A model generated the notes under the pieces. The model was not told where the DNA came from and did no database searches. It saw nothing but the letters and a program-made list of their open reading frames with translations. Of a stretch of 64,000 nucleotides of DNA, positions 12,301 to 22,744 are shown piece by piece. The position numbers were made by a program, and so were the translations under genes. The first letter of the stretch is position 1. The number at the start of each line of letters is the position of its first letter. The DNA is from Sipunculus nudus (lineage: Eukaryota; Annelida; Sipuncula; Golfingiida; Sipunculidae), in NCBI GenBank assembly GCA_026874595.1, contig CM049315.1:5270664-5334663 (forward strand), read 5' to 3'.

Positions 12301-13010
12301 GACAGTCTAAAACTGATTTGGACAGCTCAAGCTGATAAAGCAAAACGTATGTTAGAGATAACCATAACCATACAATTTAATAAATAAAGGGAATCCTCCA
12401 AACATTTCATGGCTTTAAATTACGGATTACATAATACAAGGTATTACATGATACTTAATGTCATTTTGAATGCCCCTGGTCAAATTTAGAATTTCACGAA
12501 ACAATTTCTAATGTTTCATATATCATTTCGATTTAAATATGACTTTTGTTATTTTCTGCATTTTCTGTATTTGAGTGTATGTAAATTTACCATTGTTTGG
12601 GCCATGCTAGATACAGAGCGTATAAATATGATGCGGGATCATATTTTGACTACGGAATGAGGCGATGTTTATTTCCACATGCAGATCTGTTTACTGCATT
12701 GTTTAATTCCCGGTAACGCGGGGATGATATGATTTTTAAAGCCACAAATAACGGCAATTTTGTCTGGATAATATTTTCAAAAGTACAGAGGATTTGACAG
12801 CGAAAAAGGCAAAGCTTTGAATACTGAGAGGTGTATGTAACTCTCCTCTCCAAGAAATTAACTGAAAGCCGTTATATGACGTTGCATGCATGAACTGTAT
12901 GTTACTAGAGAGATATCGTTATAAGAAAAAAAAACAGAGTAAAAAGTATGAAAATATGTTCGATAGCTGGACACCTTTTCTCTTCCGGTTATAAATAAAT
13001 TATTTTTGCT
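9386..13010. other. intergenic sequence with scattered repeat ends
   Basis: I see no recognisable gene. An AGGGGCGGATCAAGAATTTT element end lies near 11635 (entered separately). TGACGTCG words occur near 10991 and 11006. The ~100-codon open frames at 10590-11060 are unsupported by similarity or splice structure. Confidence 0.5.
11635..11670 (+). repeat. DNA-transposon end-like fragment (GGGGCGGATCAAG)
   Basis: AGGGGCGGATCAAGAATTTT resembles the end sequence seen in opposite orientation near 36535 (CTGGATCCAATCCCT) and 48658 (CTGGATCCGACCCTG). In animal genomes such CAGGGGCGGATCC-type ends are typical of non-autonomous DNA transposons. Only one end is visible here. Confidence 0.35.
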
Positions 13011-13014
13011 TGCC

Positions 13015-13280
13015 TGAAATCTTCGATGTCGGCAAGCAGGTTGGTCAGTTCCGTATGTCTGTTAGTTGCTTTCCGGAATCAAAGGTTTCGGCAAGCATAT
13101 CGGTCAGTTCTGTATGTTTGTCCGTCTGTCTGTCTGTCAGTTTGTCTGTGTGCGCTCTACAAGTCGCAGTTTTCCACCAATCGTTTTCAAACTTACAGGG
13201 TTTATGGATAACCAAAAGTTCCCGAAGCCTATTGCTTTTGTTCAATAAAGGTCAAAGGTCAAGGTCAAGGTCAGTTTGCA
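13015..13280 (+). repeat. module A: TCTG-rich segment ending in tandem AGGTCA half-sites
   Basis: The module holds TCTGTCTG runs (13119-13160), a middle part with CAAACTTACAGGG and CCTATTGCTTTTGTT, and a 3' end with four AGGTCA hexamers at 13249-13254, 13256-13261, 13262-13267 and 13268-13273. A related copy lies at 14440-14650, and a fragment lies at 16770-16850 (TTTCCGGCAAGCGCTTGACC). It is a dispersed or segmentally repeated non-coding module. Confidence 0.7.
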
Positions 13281-13359
13281 AAACGGTTTTTTTCTTCATA
13301 TCTTCGTCACTATGAGTCGTATCCAGTTCAACTGTAGATCATTTTATTCGTCATTCCAA

Positions 13360-14335
13360 GGCCTTTTTTGGCCTCAAGCTTGTGTCACTTTGTCAGTATG
13401 TCTGTATGTTTGTCAATTGTCCTCAAATTCGACTGCTTGTTGGTTCTTGCGTCTTACATATAACATTCTACAGACCACAGTTTTGAAGGAATCCCTTTGA
13501 AATAGGTACATCTTATGTTTTACACTAGTATCTCGAAATGTATTTTTCATTTCCGGAAATTGAATCTTCGGACGCTGCACTAGACCCTCCCCAACATGTC
13601 ATTTTATGGCCAAATCCCCAAAACTATAATTCTCAATTACAGAAACTATGGCTTATTTTCTTTTTTTCTAGGTCTTCTCCATAACCTGAGTAAGTCATCT
13701 GACATTCTTGTGTCAGTTTGTCGGTATGTCTGACTGTTTGTCAGTTGTCCTCAAATTCGACTGCTTTCTGGTTCCTGCGTCTCACAAATAGCATTCTGCA
13801 GGCCATAGTTTTGAAGGAATCCTTTTGAAACTGGTAGATCTTATGTCTTGTCTTAAACTAATGTCTCGAAAGTGTTTTTTTCATTTTCCGGATGTTGCCA
13901 CTAGGTGGCTCTGCCATGGAAACACTCTAACATATAATTTTTTGGCCATATCTCCGGAAGAATAAACCTTTATTACATAAACTGTCGCTTGTTTTCTTCC
14001 TCTTGGCTTGGGCAAGTCATCTGGTCTCCATCTTGTGTCACTTTGCCAGTATGTCTGTCTGTTTGTCTGTTGTCCTCAAATTCAACTGCTTGCTGGTTCT
14101 TGCATCTCACAAATAGCATTTAACAGACCAGAGTTCTGAAGGAATCCTTCTGAAACTAGGAAATCTTATGTCATACACAATATCACGAAACGCATTTGTC
14201 GTCTTCAGGATATGCCCGTTAGGGCTGCTGCGTTCGAACCTTCCCAATATATCATTATTTGGCCATATCTCCAAAATTATATACCTCAATACATAAATTA
14301 TAACTTATTTTCTTCCTCTGAATCTTCGTCTTTTG
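13360..14335 (+). repeat. module B: about 330-bp degenerate tandem repeat, three copies
   Basis: Anchor words recur in order with a period of 324-330 bp. CCTCAAATTCGACTGCTT starts near 13422, 13752 and 14076. It is followed by CAGACCACAGTTTTGAAGGA, TCTTATGT, TCTCGAAA, TTTTCATTTTCCGGA and TTTGGCCATATCTCC. Copies differ by perhaps a fifth of their positions. The open frames inside are short and unsupported. A further partial copy follows module A at 14670-14880. Confidence 0.85.
13895..13913 (+). promoter_or_regulatory. CTCF-like motif in a module B copy
   Basis: TTGCCACTAGGTGGCTCTG resembles the bilaterian CTCF core (CCANNAGRKGGCRC-like). The equivalent position of the partial copy has another match at 14781-14800, so the resemblance is tied to the repeat family. 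It is predicted by eye only. Confidence 0.35.
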
Positions 14336-14439
14336 TTGTCAGTTTTGTCTGCTTGCTTGTTCTTTTGTCTGATATGTCCTTCTACGGGCCACAACTTCTC
14401 AGTAATGGCGCTGAGTCATTCCATTAATAGAAAACCGAC

Positions 14440-14650
14440 AATATCTTCTGTCTGTCCGTCTGTCTGTCATTTCAATCTCCGGCAAGCGCTGACCTATGGT
14501 CGTCTGGTTTGTCTGTTTGTCCGTGCCCTCTCTACAGGTCACAATTTTGCTGCAATCATTTTCAGACTTACACAGTTGATAGACAATCAAAAAATACTAG
14601 CCGCCTATTGTTTTGGTTACTATAAGTCAAAGGTCAAGGTCAAGATCATC
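14440..14650 (+). repeat. second copy of module A with AGGTCA half-sites
   Basis: TCTGTCTGTC runs near 14446-14470, then CTCCGGCAAGCGCTGACCTATGG, CAGACTTACACAG and CCTATTGTTTTGGTT, ending in AGGTCA at 14631-14636 and 14637-14642. The order matches 13015-13280. Confidence 0.65.
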
Positions 14651-14669
14651 AAAAATGTGATTTCGCGAT

Positions 14670-14880
14670 ATTTTGCTTAAAGATACCCTAGAGGCCACGA
14701 CTTCGTAGCAATCATTTTTAAGCTGAAATATCTTATTTCCCAGACTAATATCTCGAAATTGTTTTTTCATTTTTTGAATATTGGCGCTAGAGGGCGCTGC
14801 AGCTATTATACTACGACATATACTTTCGGGCCAAATCTTCATAACTATATATGTTACAAACAGTAACTGTAGCCCATTTT
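14670..14880 (+). repeat. partial module B copy carrying a CTCF-like motif
   Basis: It contains the same order of words as 13360-14335: GGCCACGACTTCGTAG, ATCTTATTT, ATATCTCGAAA, TTTTTCATTTTTTGAATATT and GGGCCAAATCTTC. At 14781-14800 it carries TTGGCGCTAGAGGGCGCTGC, the best CTCF-like match in the window. Confidence 0.65.
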
Positions 14881-15104
14881 GTAAGACATTCTATGTACTT
14901 TTATGTAATAAGTAGCTAGCTTCATCTACGGTTACAATGGTTACGCAATTTTGGGTTAAATCTTGATAATATAAAAAATATTCATGCTACATTTTCTATC
15001 TTTGTAAATTTTTCAGCTACAGAAGTATGGTTTTCGTTATTTAGTAGCTTATGGCTAACTTGGCAACGTAAAACTGAAAGTCTCACCTAACTCGCACTTT
15101 ATCT

Positions 15105-15347
15105 CGTCAAACAGGAAAAAACGAGATTTCACAGAAATGCTTATAACTCGGCGACTTTTTAAGTTCGACAGGTCTAGTTATCAGCATTTCGTAACATTTG
15201 GCCAGCTTGACATGATAAAGCTGCAAGACTTGCCAAATCTCGCAGCATATCCCTTCAAACGAGAAAAAAAGGTTTCACAGAAATGCTTATAACTCTGCGA
15301 CTTTATAAGTTAGACAGGTGTAGTTTTCGGTATTTCATAACATTTGG
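15105..15347 (+). repeat. about 150-bp degenerate tandem repeat, left part
   Basis: Each unit has TTTCACAGAAATGCTTATAA, CTCGGCGACTTTTTAAGTT, GACAGGTCTAGTT, TTTCGTAACATTTGGCC, AGCTTGACATGATAAAGCTG and AAATCTCGCAGCATATC. Units recur near 15130, 15280, 16050, 16200, 16350 and 16500. The array is split by the foreign segment at 15348-15998. Confidence 0.85.
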
Positions 15348-15998
15348 CTTTCACCCCTGGCCGTGGGTCACGTGATGAGCCTGGTGTGTAGAGACACACG
15401 GCTATGTCTTTCTAGCGAATTCCTGAAACGCGTGTTGTGCAGGACCTTATAGACTGTTCGAGAAGTTGAAAATTTCCAGCTTGGGGTGTGAAGGTTTATA
15501 AAGGGGCTGTTTTTTTTTATAGAACGGAAGGGCAGACAGCAGAGCAGATTCCAGCGGACGTAGAAGCGTGTGTCAGATTCTAAGACCTTATCCGACGAAT
15601 GGGGCTATTATACATTTTCAAAGACTTTTCTCCTGGATTTTATGCTTTTGAACTTCAGTTTACTTTTTGGGTTGTTGAAAGAACTTTCCACAGGACTGTC
15701 ATTCTCCGAGAGTTTACATTTAAAGGACTTATCGTGGTGACGGTATTGGTATCCAGGTATTGTACCATTATCTTTCTGTGTGATTGTATTGACTTGTTGC
15801 TATAACGCTGTTTTACTGTATAATTGTATTGATTTAGTGTATTGTATTGTTAGGGTTGTTTTAAGAATAAATTATAGTTATTTGTTAACAAAAAAACACT
15901 GACTTCTTTATTCATTCCCCTAGACATTTCACGCTGCTACAGAATCTGATTTTTTTATTATTATATTATATTTTTTATTTATATTAGGTTCCGTAACA
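15348..15998 (+). mobile_element. LTR-like insertion (possible solo LTR) inside the 150-bp array
   Basis: This segment breaks a tandem unit: the left flank stops in CATAACATTTGG and the right flank resumes at AAGACTGGCC of the same unit type, with about 25 bp of the expected unit missing. Inside is a compact LTR-style promoter and polyadenylation layout: TATAAA at 15497-15502 and AATAAA at 15866-15871. A candidate LTR would run from TGTGTAG (15385) to CTACA (15941), about 557 bp. I found no matching target-site duplication, no primer-binding site and no internal region, so a solo LTR is likely but not proven. Confidence 0.4.
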
Positions 15999-16640
15999 CA
16001 AGACTGGCCAAATCTCGCAGCATATCTCTTCAAACGAGAAAAAAAGGTTTCACAGAAATGCTTATAACTCTGCGACTTTATAAGTTAGACAGGTGTAGTT
16101 TTTGGTATTTCATAACATTTGGCCAGCTTGACATGACAAAGCTGCAAGACTGGCCAAACCTCGCAGCATATCTCGTCAAACGAGAAAGAAACCAAGATTT
16201 CATAGAAATGCCTATAACTCGGCGACTTTTTAAGTTAGACAGGACTAGTTTTCGGCATTTCGTAACATATTACTCGCTTGACAAGATAATACTGCAAGTT
16301 TTGCCAAATCTCGCACTATATCTTGTCAAACCAGAAACAAAACGAGACTTCACATGAATGCTTATAACTCGACGACGTTTAAAGCGAGCCATGTCTTATT
16401 TTCAGAATTTCTAACACCTGGCCAGTTAGACATGATAAAACTGGAAGACTGAACAAATCTTGCACCATATCTCGTCAAACGAGAAAAAATTAGATTTCAC
16501 AAAAATGCATTTAAATCGGCGACTTTTACAGCTTAAAAGGTCTAGCTTGCGCGCTTTCGTAACATCTGGCCAGCTTGTCATGACAATCTGACAATTTCTC
16601 ACTGCTCCTTGTCAAAGGAGAATAAACAAGATCTCATGGA
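15999..16640 (+). repeat. about 150-bp degenerate tandem repeat, right part
   Basis: This continues the array seen at 15105-15347 with about four more units. The units become more diverged toward 16640. The first unit here is nearly identical to the unit interrupted at 15347, including AACTCTGCGACTTTATAAG. Confidence 0.85.
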
Positions 16641-16769
16641 AATGCTTGAATATAGTCACTTTTACACTAGAAAGTGCTTCAGCTATTCAAAGTAAGCATG
16701 CCTTACTAAACGCAATACTCGTTTCTGCTAACCCACAACATTGTTCATTCATACATTCCCTCAACATCC

Positions 16770-16850
16770 CCTCTCTGTCTGTCTGTCTGTCTGTCTGTAT
16801 TATTTTAATTTCCGGCAAGCGCTTGACCTATGGTCATCTTGTTCACAGTG
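16770..16850 (+). repeat. (TCTG)n run and a module A fragment
   Basis: About five and a half TCTG units (16776-16798) are followed by ATTTCCGGCAAGCGCTTGAC and CTATGGTCATCTTG. The same words occur in module A near 14475-14510. Confidence 0.7.
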
Positions 16851-17084
16851 GTCTTTTAGAATGCTGTTTAAGGAGATCAGATGAAGTGACCGCCTTCTGA
16901 TGTTGTCTTTAAAGTTGATCATGTCTAAAATTAATCCGAAGATGAGAGTGATATATGGTTTGAAACCATTCTCCTGTCCAGATTTTATTTACCCGCGTGG
17001 CAATGAATTATGGTGATTTTTTTTCCATTATTCACTTTAAAGCTCTTATATAGTTCGAATATACGCTTCACCTACACAGCCATG

Positions 17085-17305
17085 GGGCCTGGACAGCCGA
17101 GTAGTAAAACAATTGGCTCTCTATGCTTGCGACCAGGGTTCGATTCGGGGCTGTGAGAGTAGGCTGTGGTTTCTTCCGGGTCTTCCGGTTTCCTTCCCCT
17201 CTGCGACTACCGGGCTCCACCAAGGCTATGAAGAGTGCCTCGTATTAGTTATTATAACTAGTCTTACAATTCATGTAACACAAATAAAGTTTATATGATA
17301 CAAAA
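17085..17305 (+). mobile_element. tRNA-derived SINE, copy 1
   Basis: The head is tRNA-like: A-box-like CAGCCGAGTAGTAAAACAA and B-box-like GGGTTCGATTCGG. A body follows with TTCCGGGTCTTCCGGTTTCC, close to the central segment of several broadly distributed invertebrate SINEs. The tail has CCTCGTATTAGTTATTATAA and TGTAACACAAATAAAG. A second copy with the same head, body and tail lies at 33497-33735, which establishes it as a dispersed family. It should be transcribed by RNA polymerase III and moved by a partner LINE. I saw no clear target-site duplication. Confidence 0.85.
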
Positions 17306-18360
17306 TCCATTCCCCGCCTAACACCAGTTACAATATTTAATCCGAAAGACCCCAGGTATACCCTTGGTTGATTCAAGTTCTCCTGAAGACATTATTTCAG
17401 ACTTCTGCCTGGTGGTGCTAAGACCGAGTATGTTTGACATCCCGTTTATTCCACGTGTTTTAACTCGCCGGCTTGATATATTGACCCTCGCAGCAAAGAA
17501 TATATAAAAGCGATGTCAATACATTTTGCGGGGTATTTGCGGTGTTGGGTTGGGATGAGATATAGACCAGACTGGCAGCACGTAGTATATTTACTGAGGA
17601 CATATTATGTCTGCGATGCGTGACCGCCCTTAAATGAGTTGACAATAGTTCGTTATTCAAGACGAGTGCCGCGCGGTCAGCTGCCGAATGGGGTATCGAT
17701 CTCTATATTAACCCCAAGGTGTGTTTCCACCCAGCGCCTTCAGCAGTGTCTGACGGCAGTCTCAAGGACTTAACTCGTGGGCACAACTTGATCTGGCACA
17801 ATACATCACACTCCTCCTGGACCTGGCACGCCAGCCACATGTGCTCAGACGTTTATATATTAAAGATCCTTATCTACTTCGCCATGTCTATACAAGATGA
17901 AAATCTTAACCTGTGTGGATAAAGTCAAAGGAAATTAATTTTTAACTACATGTGTATATAAATATGTATAACATTTTATCTTCAGCAGCTTCAACATGGG
18001 GATTGGATGTTTCTTCACTCTGTTGGTAAAGCATGTCAAGTTGCCTTAAAATTTAGTTTCACCAACCACGGTAAAAGACCCTCCCCCCTCAAATTACAGA
18101 TTAACCATTGAGGTATTTAGTCTGAACTTGATATCGGGTTACTTCCACACAGCTCACATTTCCCCTCGCTGCTTTATCTGAATGATTAATTCTAATGCTA
18201 TTGACCCATGATATATGAGGTCACGTGAAAGATATAAGATTTAAAAAATTTATTCGGTCTATGAAAAATAAAGTTGTCGCAAATTGTAACTCATATTGTA
18301 AATTACATTTATATCAATTCATTAACTTCATCAAAGCGCATGACACTTTGCGTGTCTGTG
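17306..18360. other. intergenic sequence, nothing recognised
   Basis: No gene, repeat array or RNA gene was recognised. Short open frames at 17460-17660 and 17719-17922 have no supporting features. Confidence 0.5.
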
Positions 18361-18364
18361 ATAA

Positions 18365-18832
18365 GGGGCTCGAGTCCGGTCTAAGACTCGAGTCGGGACT
18401 TGGTTCACATTTTAGGGACTCAGACTTGGACTCGAGCGTCCTGGACTCGGACTTGAAGGCAAGGACTCGAGAAATCAGGCCAAATCCATCGTGGGCCCAT
18501 CAGAAGGAAAGCTCTGTTACATATACCATAAAGACACTTTTATACCTGTGCGAACTACTTACAGAATATTACAAAAAGGCATATACCAAGCTGTGTGTCT
18601 GCATCAGGAGTATGTATAATTAAAGGTCATGTGTAAACTTACATTCATAAACTTGTGAAAATCTCAAAGTTCCAATGTATCGTTATAAAGAATTTTTTAT
18701 TTGACTCGGATTTGGACTCAGGTTCCAGATGATCCGCACTCTTAGAGGACAGACTTGGACTCAAACCTCACAGACTCGGACTTGGACTCGGGACTTGCAT
18801 TCAGACTCGGTCGGGGTGGACTCGACTGAATC
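18365..18832 (+). repeat. two clusters of GGACTCGGACTTGGACTCG words
   Basis: The clusters at 18365-18480 and 18700-18832 consist of irregular tandem GACTCG, GACTTG and ACTCGAGTC words in the same orientation. About 220 bp of AT-rich sequence separates them. GACTCGAGTC is palindromic. The arrangement suggests the two ends or internal arrays of one non-autonomous element, but no terminal repeats were confirmed. Confidence 0.6.
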
Positions 18833-19383
18833 ACTGTAACATGTAAACATAAGATACAAAGATTCAAATTAGTTTTGGAAATGAAAAAAAAAATATATGA
18901 AAATTTAATCCAAACAAAAACAGCTATTCTGAAGAATCAATCTGAAATCACAGGGGCACATGTGAAGTCGATTTCAGTTTACCGGGGGGGGGGGGACCTG
19001 AAGAGGGGGTAATCTGAAATTGCTTCACCTTGTGCTCAGGTATCTGACCACCAAGTCGGTTCACTGGTAGGTGTGTTTCCGATCATGACAGCGGCAGGTG
19101 TTGTTCCTTGTAAAACTATCATCCAGAGTATTAAAAATAAATGGAAACATTCATATCAGCTATTTTCTTTTCTAGTATTGAGCTAGCCGTCAGGTAATGT
19201 ATGTAATGTCAGGTCTGTCCTCAAGCAGTATACACATCAACTCCTTTCATGTGTCAAGTCACTCGAGAATACAGAGCCGCCAGTGAAGTGTGCTTTAATG
19301 AAACCCGCCTAAGTATAGATGTAGCAGATAATAGAGTGAAGGTGGAGGTCTTCTAGGTTGTCAGAGATTACCGCAAGAGCGCA
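18833..19383. other. intergenic sequence, nothing recognised
   Basis: Contains a poly-G run near 18983 and no recognisable gene. Confidence 0.5.
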
Positions 19384-20010
19384 ACAGGTAAACAACTATG
19401 GAGGGAGGCGGCGTATGGATCTACGTTAACAGGTAAACAACTATGGAGGGAGGCGGCGTATGGATCTACGTTAACAGGTAAACAACAATGGAGGGAGGTG
19501 GCGTCTGATCTACGTTAACAGGTTAAGAACAAAGGAGGGAGGCGGCGTATGTATCTACGTTAACAGGTAAAGAACAATGGAGGGTGGCGGCGTATGTATC
19601 TACGTTAACAGGTAAAGAACAAAGGAGGGAGGCGGCGTATGTATCTACGTTAACAGGTAAAGAACAATGGAGGGTGGCGGCGTATGTATCTACGTTAACA
19701 GGTAAAGAACAAAGGAGGGAGGCGGCGTATGTATCTACGTTAACAGGTAAAGAACAAAGGAGGGAGGCGGCGTATGTATCTACGTTAACAGGTAAAGAAC
19801 AATGGAGGGTGGCGGCGTATGTATCTACGTTAACAGGTAAAGAACAATGGAGGGTGGCGGCGTATGTATCTACGTTAACAGGTAAACAACAATGGAGGGA
19901 GGTGGCGTCTGATCTACGTTAACAGGTAAAGAACAAAGGAGGGAGGCGGCGTATGTATCTACGTTAACAGGTAAACAACAATGGAGGGAGGCGGCGTATG
20001 TATCTATTAA
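19384..20010 (+). repeat. 45-bp minisatellite, about 14 copies
   Basis: The unit is GGTAAAGAACAAAGGAGGGA followed by GGCGGCGTATGTATCTACGT and TAACA. Two alternating variants (ACAAAGGAGGGAGG and ACAATGGAGGGTGG) show that copies spread in blocks. A few copies are shortened by about 3 bp (GGTGGCGTCTGATCTACG). Since 45 is divisible by three, a 112-codon frame with a 15-residue period stays open. It is most likely an artefact. Confidence 0.95.
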
Positions 20011-20819
20011 CATAAGATAGTGTAAAAACTACAAGGTGTAGCATCGCTCATGAATAGAAGATCTTGAAATATTATCAGTTATGCAGACTCTATTACCTTC
20101 AAAAAGTAATTGTTTGGCTATTTTCATTGTTATTTCGTGGAATGGCTATCACACAGCTGCTACTGAAGCTATAGCAGAGCAATTAAACAATTATGTGAGT
20201 AGTCTCCCTGATGCAGTTTTATTAAATTATGGTATCTGCCAAGATTTCCTCCTAAAACCGTTTGATTTCTCATATGCACGAGAAAAACAAGCTTGCGTCG
20301 GGCTCGACCAGTGACGCTAAACATAAACATAGCGCGCATGCCATCTGGTGGCCGAACCGTGCAACCGCGCACAAATCAAGAATTGTTCAGGCTTCCTTCT
20401 GTGAAATTTTCTGTGAAATTTTTCCTTCTGTGTTTCATCTTTCATGTTTTTTCTTCGTGTTTAGGAGTTGTGGCGCATGCTCGAGTTCGGAGCTATGGTT
20501 GCCCAGTCTTGTTTTGGTAAACATAACCACAGAGACTGTGTTACTCACAAAAGAACCATAACAAAATGTAAAACAGGTGAATTGGAGATAGTATGTCCAT
20601 GTTCACGGTTGATTGTGCTAGGAAACTGCAGTATTCAGCCATAATGATACAAATCAGTAAGATAATACACATAACATTGCAAATGATTATGTATCTTTAA
20701 CTATGGCTGACTTACATCGGTGTAAAATTATACCAAACACATAAAAACCTGTCGTCCGTCTGTGGATTTCAGTACAACAGGGTTGGATAACACTCTTGAA
20801 ATGTTATACAATACCTTTA
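20011..20819. other. intergenic sequence, no gene recognised
   Basis: Open frames of 67-99 codons occur on both strands but overlap each other, and none resembles a family I know. Confidence 0.45.
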
Positions 20820-20828
20820 ACAATTCAT

Positions 20829-20874
20829 ATACATATACATACATATATATGTGTTATATTTATATATATATATA
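20829..20874. repeat. TA-rich microsatellite, 5' of the hairpin element
   Basis: Imperfect TA/CATA repeats directly abut the GAACC/GGTTC element. A second TA run follows it at 21048-21061. Confidence 0.9.
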
Positions 20875-21047
20875 TGACCCTCTAGAATCTTTCAAGAACA
20901 ACTAGTTCCAGGAAGAACCCTTCTGTAGGGTTCTTAGAATGCCATATTATCAGGACTACATGCAGAACCTTTACGGTTCTCCAAAGAACCCCCGGGAAGG
21001 GTTCCATGAAGAACCCTGACTATAAGGTTCTATCTCGAACCTCCCTC
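20875..21047. mobile_element. compact element built of short AGAACC/GGTTCT hairpins
   Basis: Within about 170 bp there are successive inverted pairs: AGAACCCTTCTGTAGGGTTCT, then AGAACCTTTACGGTTCT, then AGAACCCCCGGGAAGGGTTC, then AGAACCCTGACTATAAGGTT. Each can fold as a small stem-loop, so the whole behaves as a chain of hairpins. It sits exactly between two TA microsatellites, as if inserted into a TA run or as if it seeded it. It has no coding capacity. It is probably a non-autonomous transposon, but the family is not recognised. Confidence 0.5.
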
Positions 21048-21061
21048 TATATATATATATA

Positions 21062-22744
21062 CCACATTCTGCAGGGTAGCCTGCAAGAGATGACACTTCT
21101 GTTGTAAGCAGGGCCCTGTTCCAGGTATGAAATACAAGAAAATTATGATCAACATGACAATGTTATATATATACAAGTTACACTACACATGTAAATGAAA
21201 TACTAATAATGTAAAACTAATTCAAAATGATAGATTATACTTTAGAAGCATTATGTTATCATGTGTATATCGGTGACAGAAAGCAACTTGCAAACGACTT
21301 TGTTTGTTATAGGACATTATATAGTACATGAAACTAAGAAAACGCTGCAAGACTTCTTAGTATGCACGCGATATTTTTTTTTCATTAAAACGCTGTATGT
21401 ATTGCTTATTGCATATTGGAAAAGCTTTTGATGTATATAAGTCGTTTAAACGTAGCTTAATTTCGGGTTTTCTCTTGGGTCACATCACGGAGGCTATGCA
21501 TGGAGTAATCACTGCTAGTGGCCTGAAATATAAATCACGGGCTCCCGGCACATTGACCCAGATGCTTACAGAGTGCATCGTTAATAAGACCCCGTCCCGC
21601 TGAACCAGCGTTAATAATATACATGTATATTAAATCTTGTGTCTCTTGGACGGCCCCGGTAACTCCGCCTGGCGGTCATTATTACTTCTGGTTCCAGTCA
21701 TTTTTAAGAGATTGAATCAGCTGGGCGAAAGCTTGTACGAAATTGCTACTTTTAATCCCTTGTTCTATAAATCCATCAAAATGACAGGAGAATGACAGTC
21801 AATTAAGTGTTATGTTGATGGAGTTAGTTGCAACTATTGCATATTGAAGTAGACTTGCTTCATCCTCTTAATTTATAATATCATCTTTAAATTAAGAATA
21901 CATGTGTAAATATCGCTTCAGATAGGGGAGTGCTATTAAGTGAGTTAGAGATCACTATAGATATAAGAGCGAATAAAACGTAACAAGCGAAAGTGACCTA
22001 TTTTAAACTGATGTATGTAATGTACCCCCTCCTGTAAACAACGTGAGCCCGTGTCAAATTATATTGTGCCAACATGGCGGCTTTTAAAAAGTCTGACGTG
22101 AAAATCCGGCTTGGGCTTAAGGAATGCAGAACTTGGTAGAGAGAGTGTTCAAACAAGCGCTCTGTCTGAATACCCAAGGCACATTTACAAAAGTCAAATT
22201 CATTGTTCTAGCTTTACAATCTTAATTCCGACATGTAACCTGTGACATTTTGGCTTAAGTCCTCATAGAGATAACGACACATGCGCGCTTTTGAAATAAA
22301 CAAGTCAGGGTAGGATAATGGCACGGAGTACGGCACGTATAGGTACTCTGAGGACAGTGCCAAGGCATGAATATATCTCCAAAGACATATTGGCGGCGGC
22401 TGGATCCCTAGCGCCAAAGAAGATACCGGAATAACGTGCCCCACACGCCACGCCCACGTTATTTAAATTTTAGATGAATTAGAAATGTGTTCACACAGCG
22501 AAAACCTCCGCCAAGGCAGCTCATTAGGCCTTCCCTCACATGGAATTGTCAGAAATGCAACATTTTTTCTATAAAAAAAAGATCCCATAATGTACGTTGA
22601 TTTACTGACACCTTTCAGGGAATCGGTACGTACACCTGGCGTGACGTCATTGTCCTCTGTGACTTCACGACTCGCACTCCAAAGAAAGCCATATTATAAG
22701 TTACGTTCCCGTGTAAACTAATGTGCTATAAAACACAGTACAAC
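21062..22744. other. intergenic sequence with one shared repeat fragment
   Basis: The short repeat core near 22219-22250 matches 6905-6935. Otherwise I see no gene. A TGACGTCA palindrome lies near 22642. Confidence 0.5.

Noticed and set aside
19584-19922. A 112-residue protein with a 15-residue period
   Set aside because: It is a translation of the 45-bp minisatellite. It opens inside the array and ends where a shortened unit shifts the frame.
20081-20314. A 77-residue coding exon
   Set aside because: The composition looks plausible, but I found no family resemblance, no matching splice partners, and overlapping open frames on both strands.
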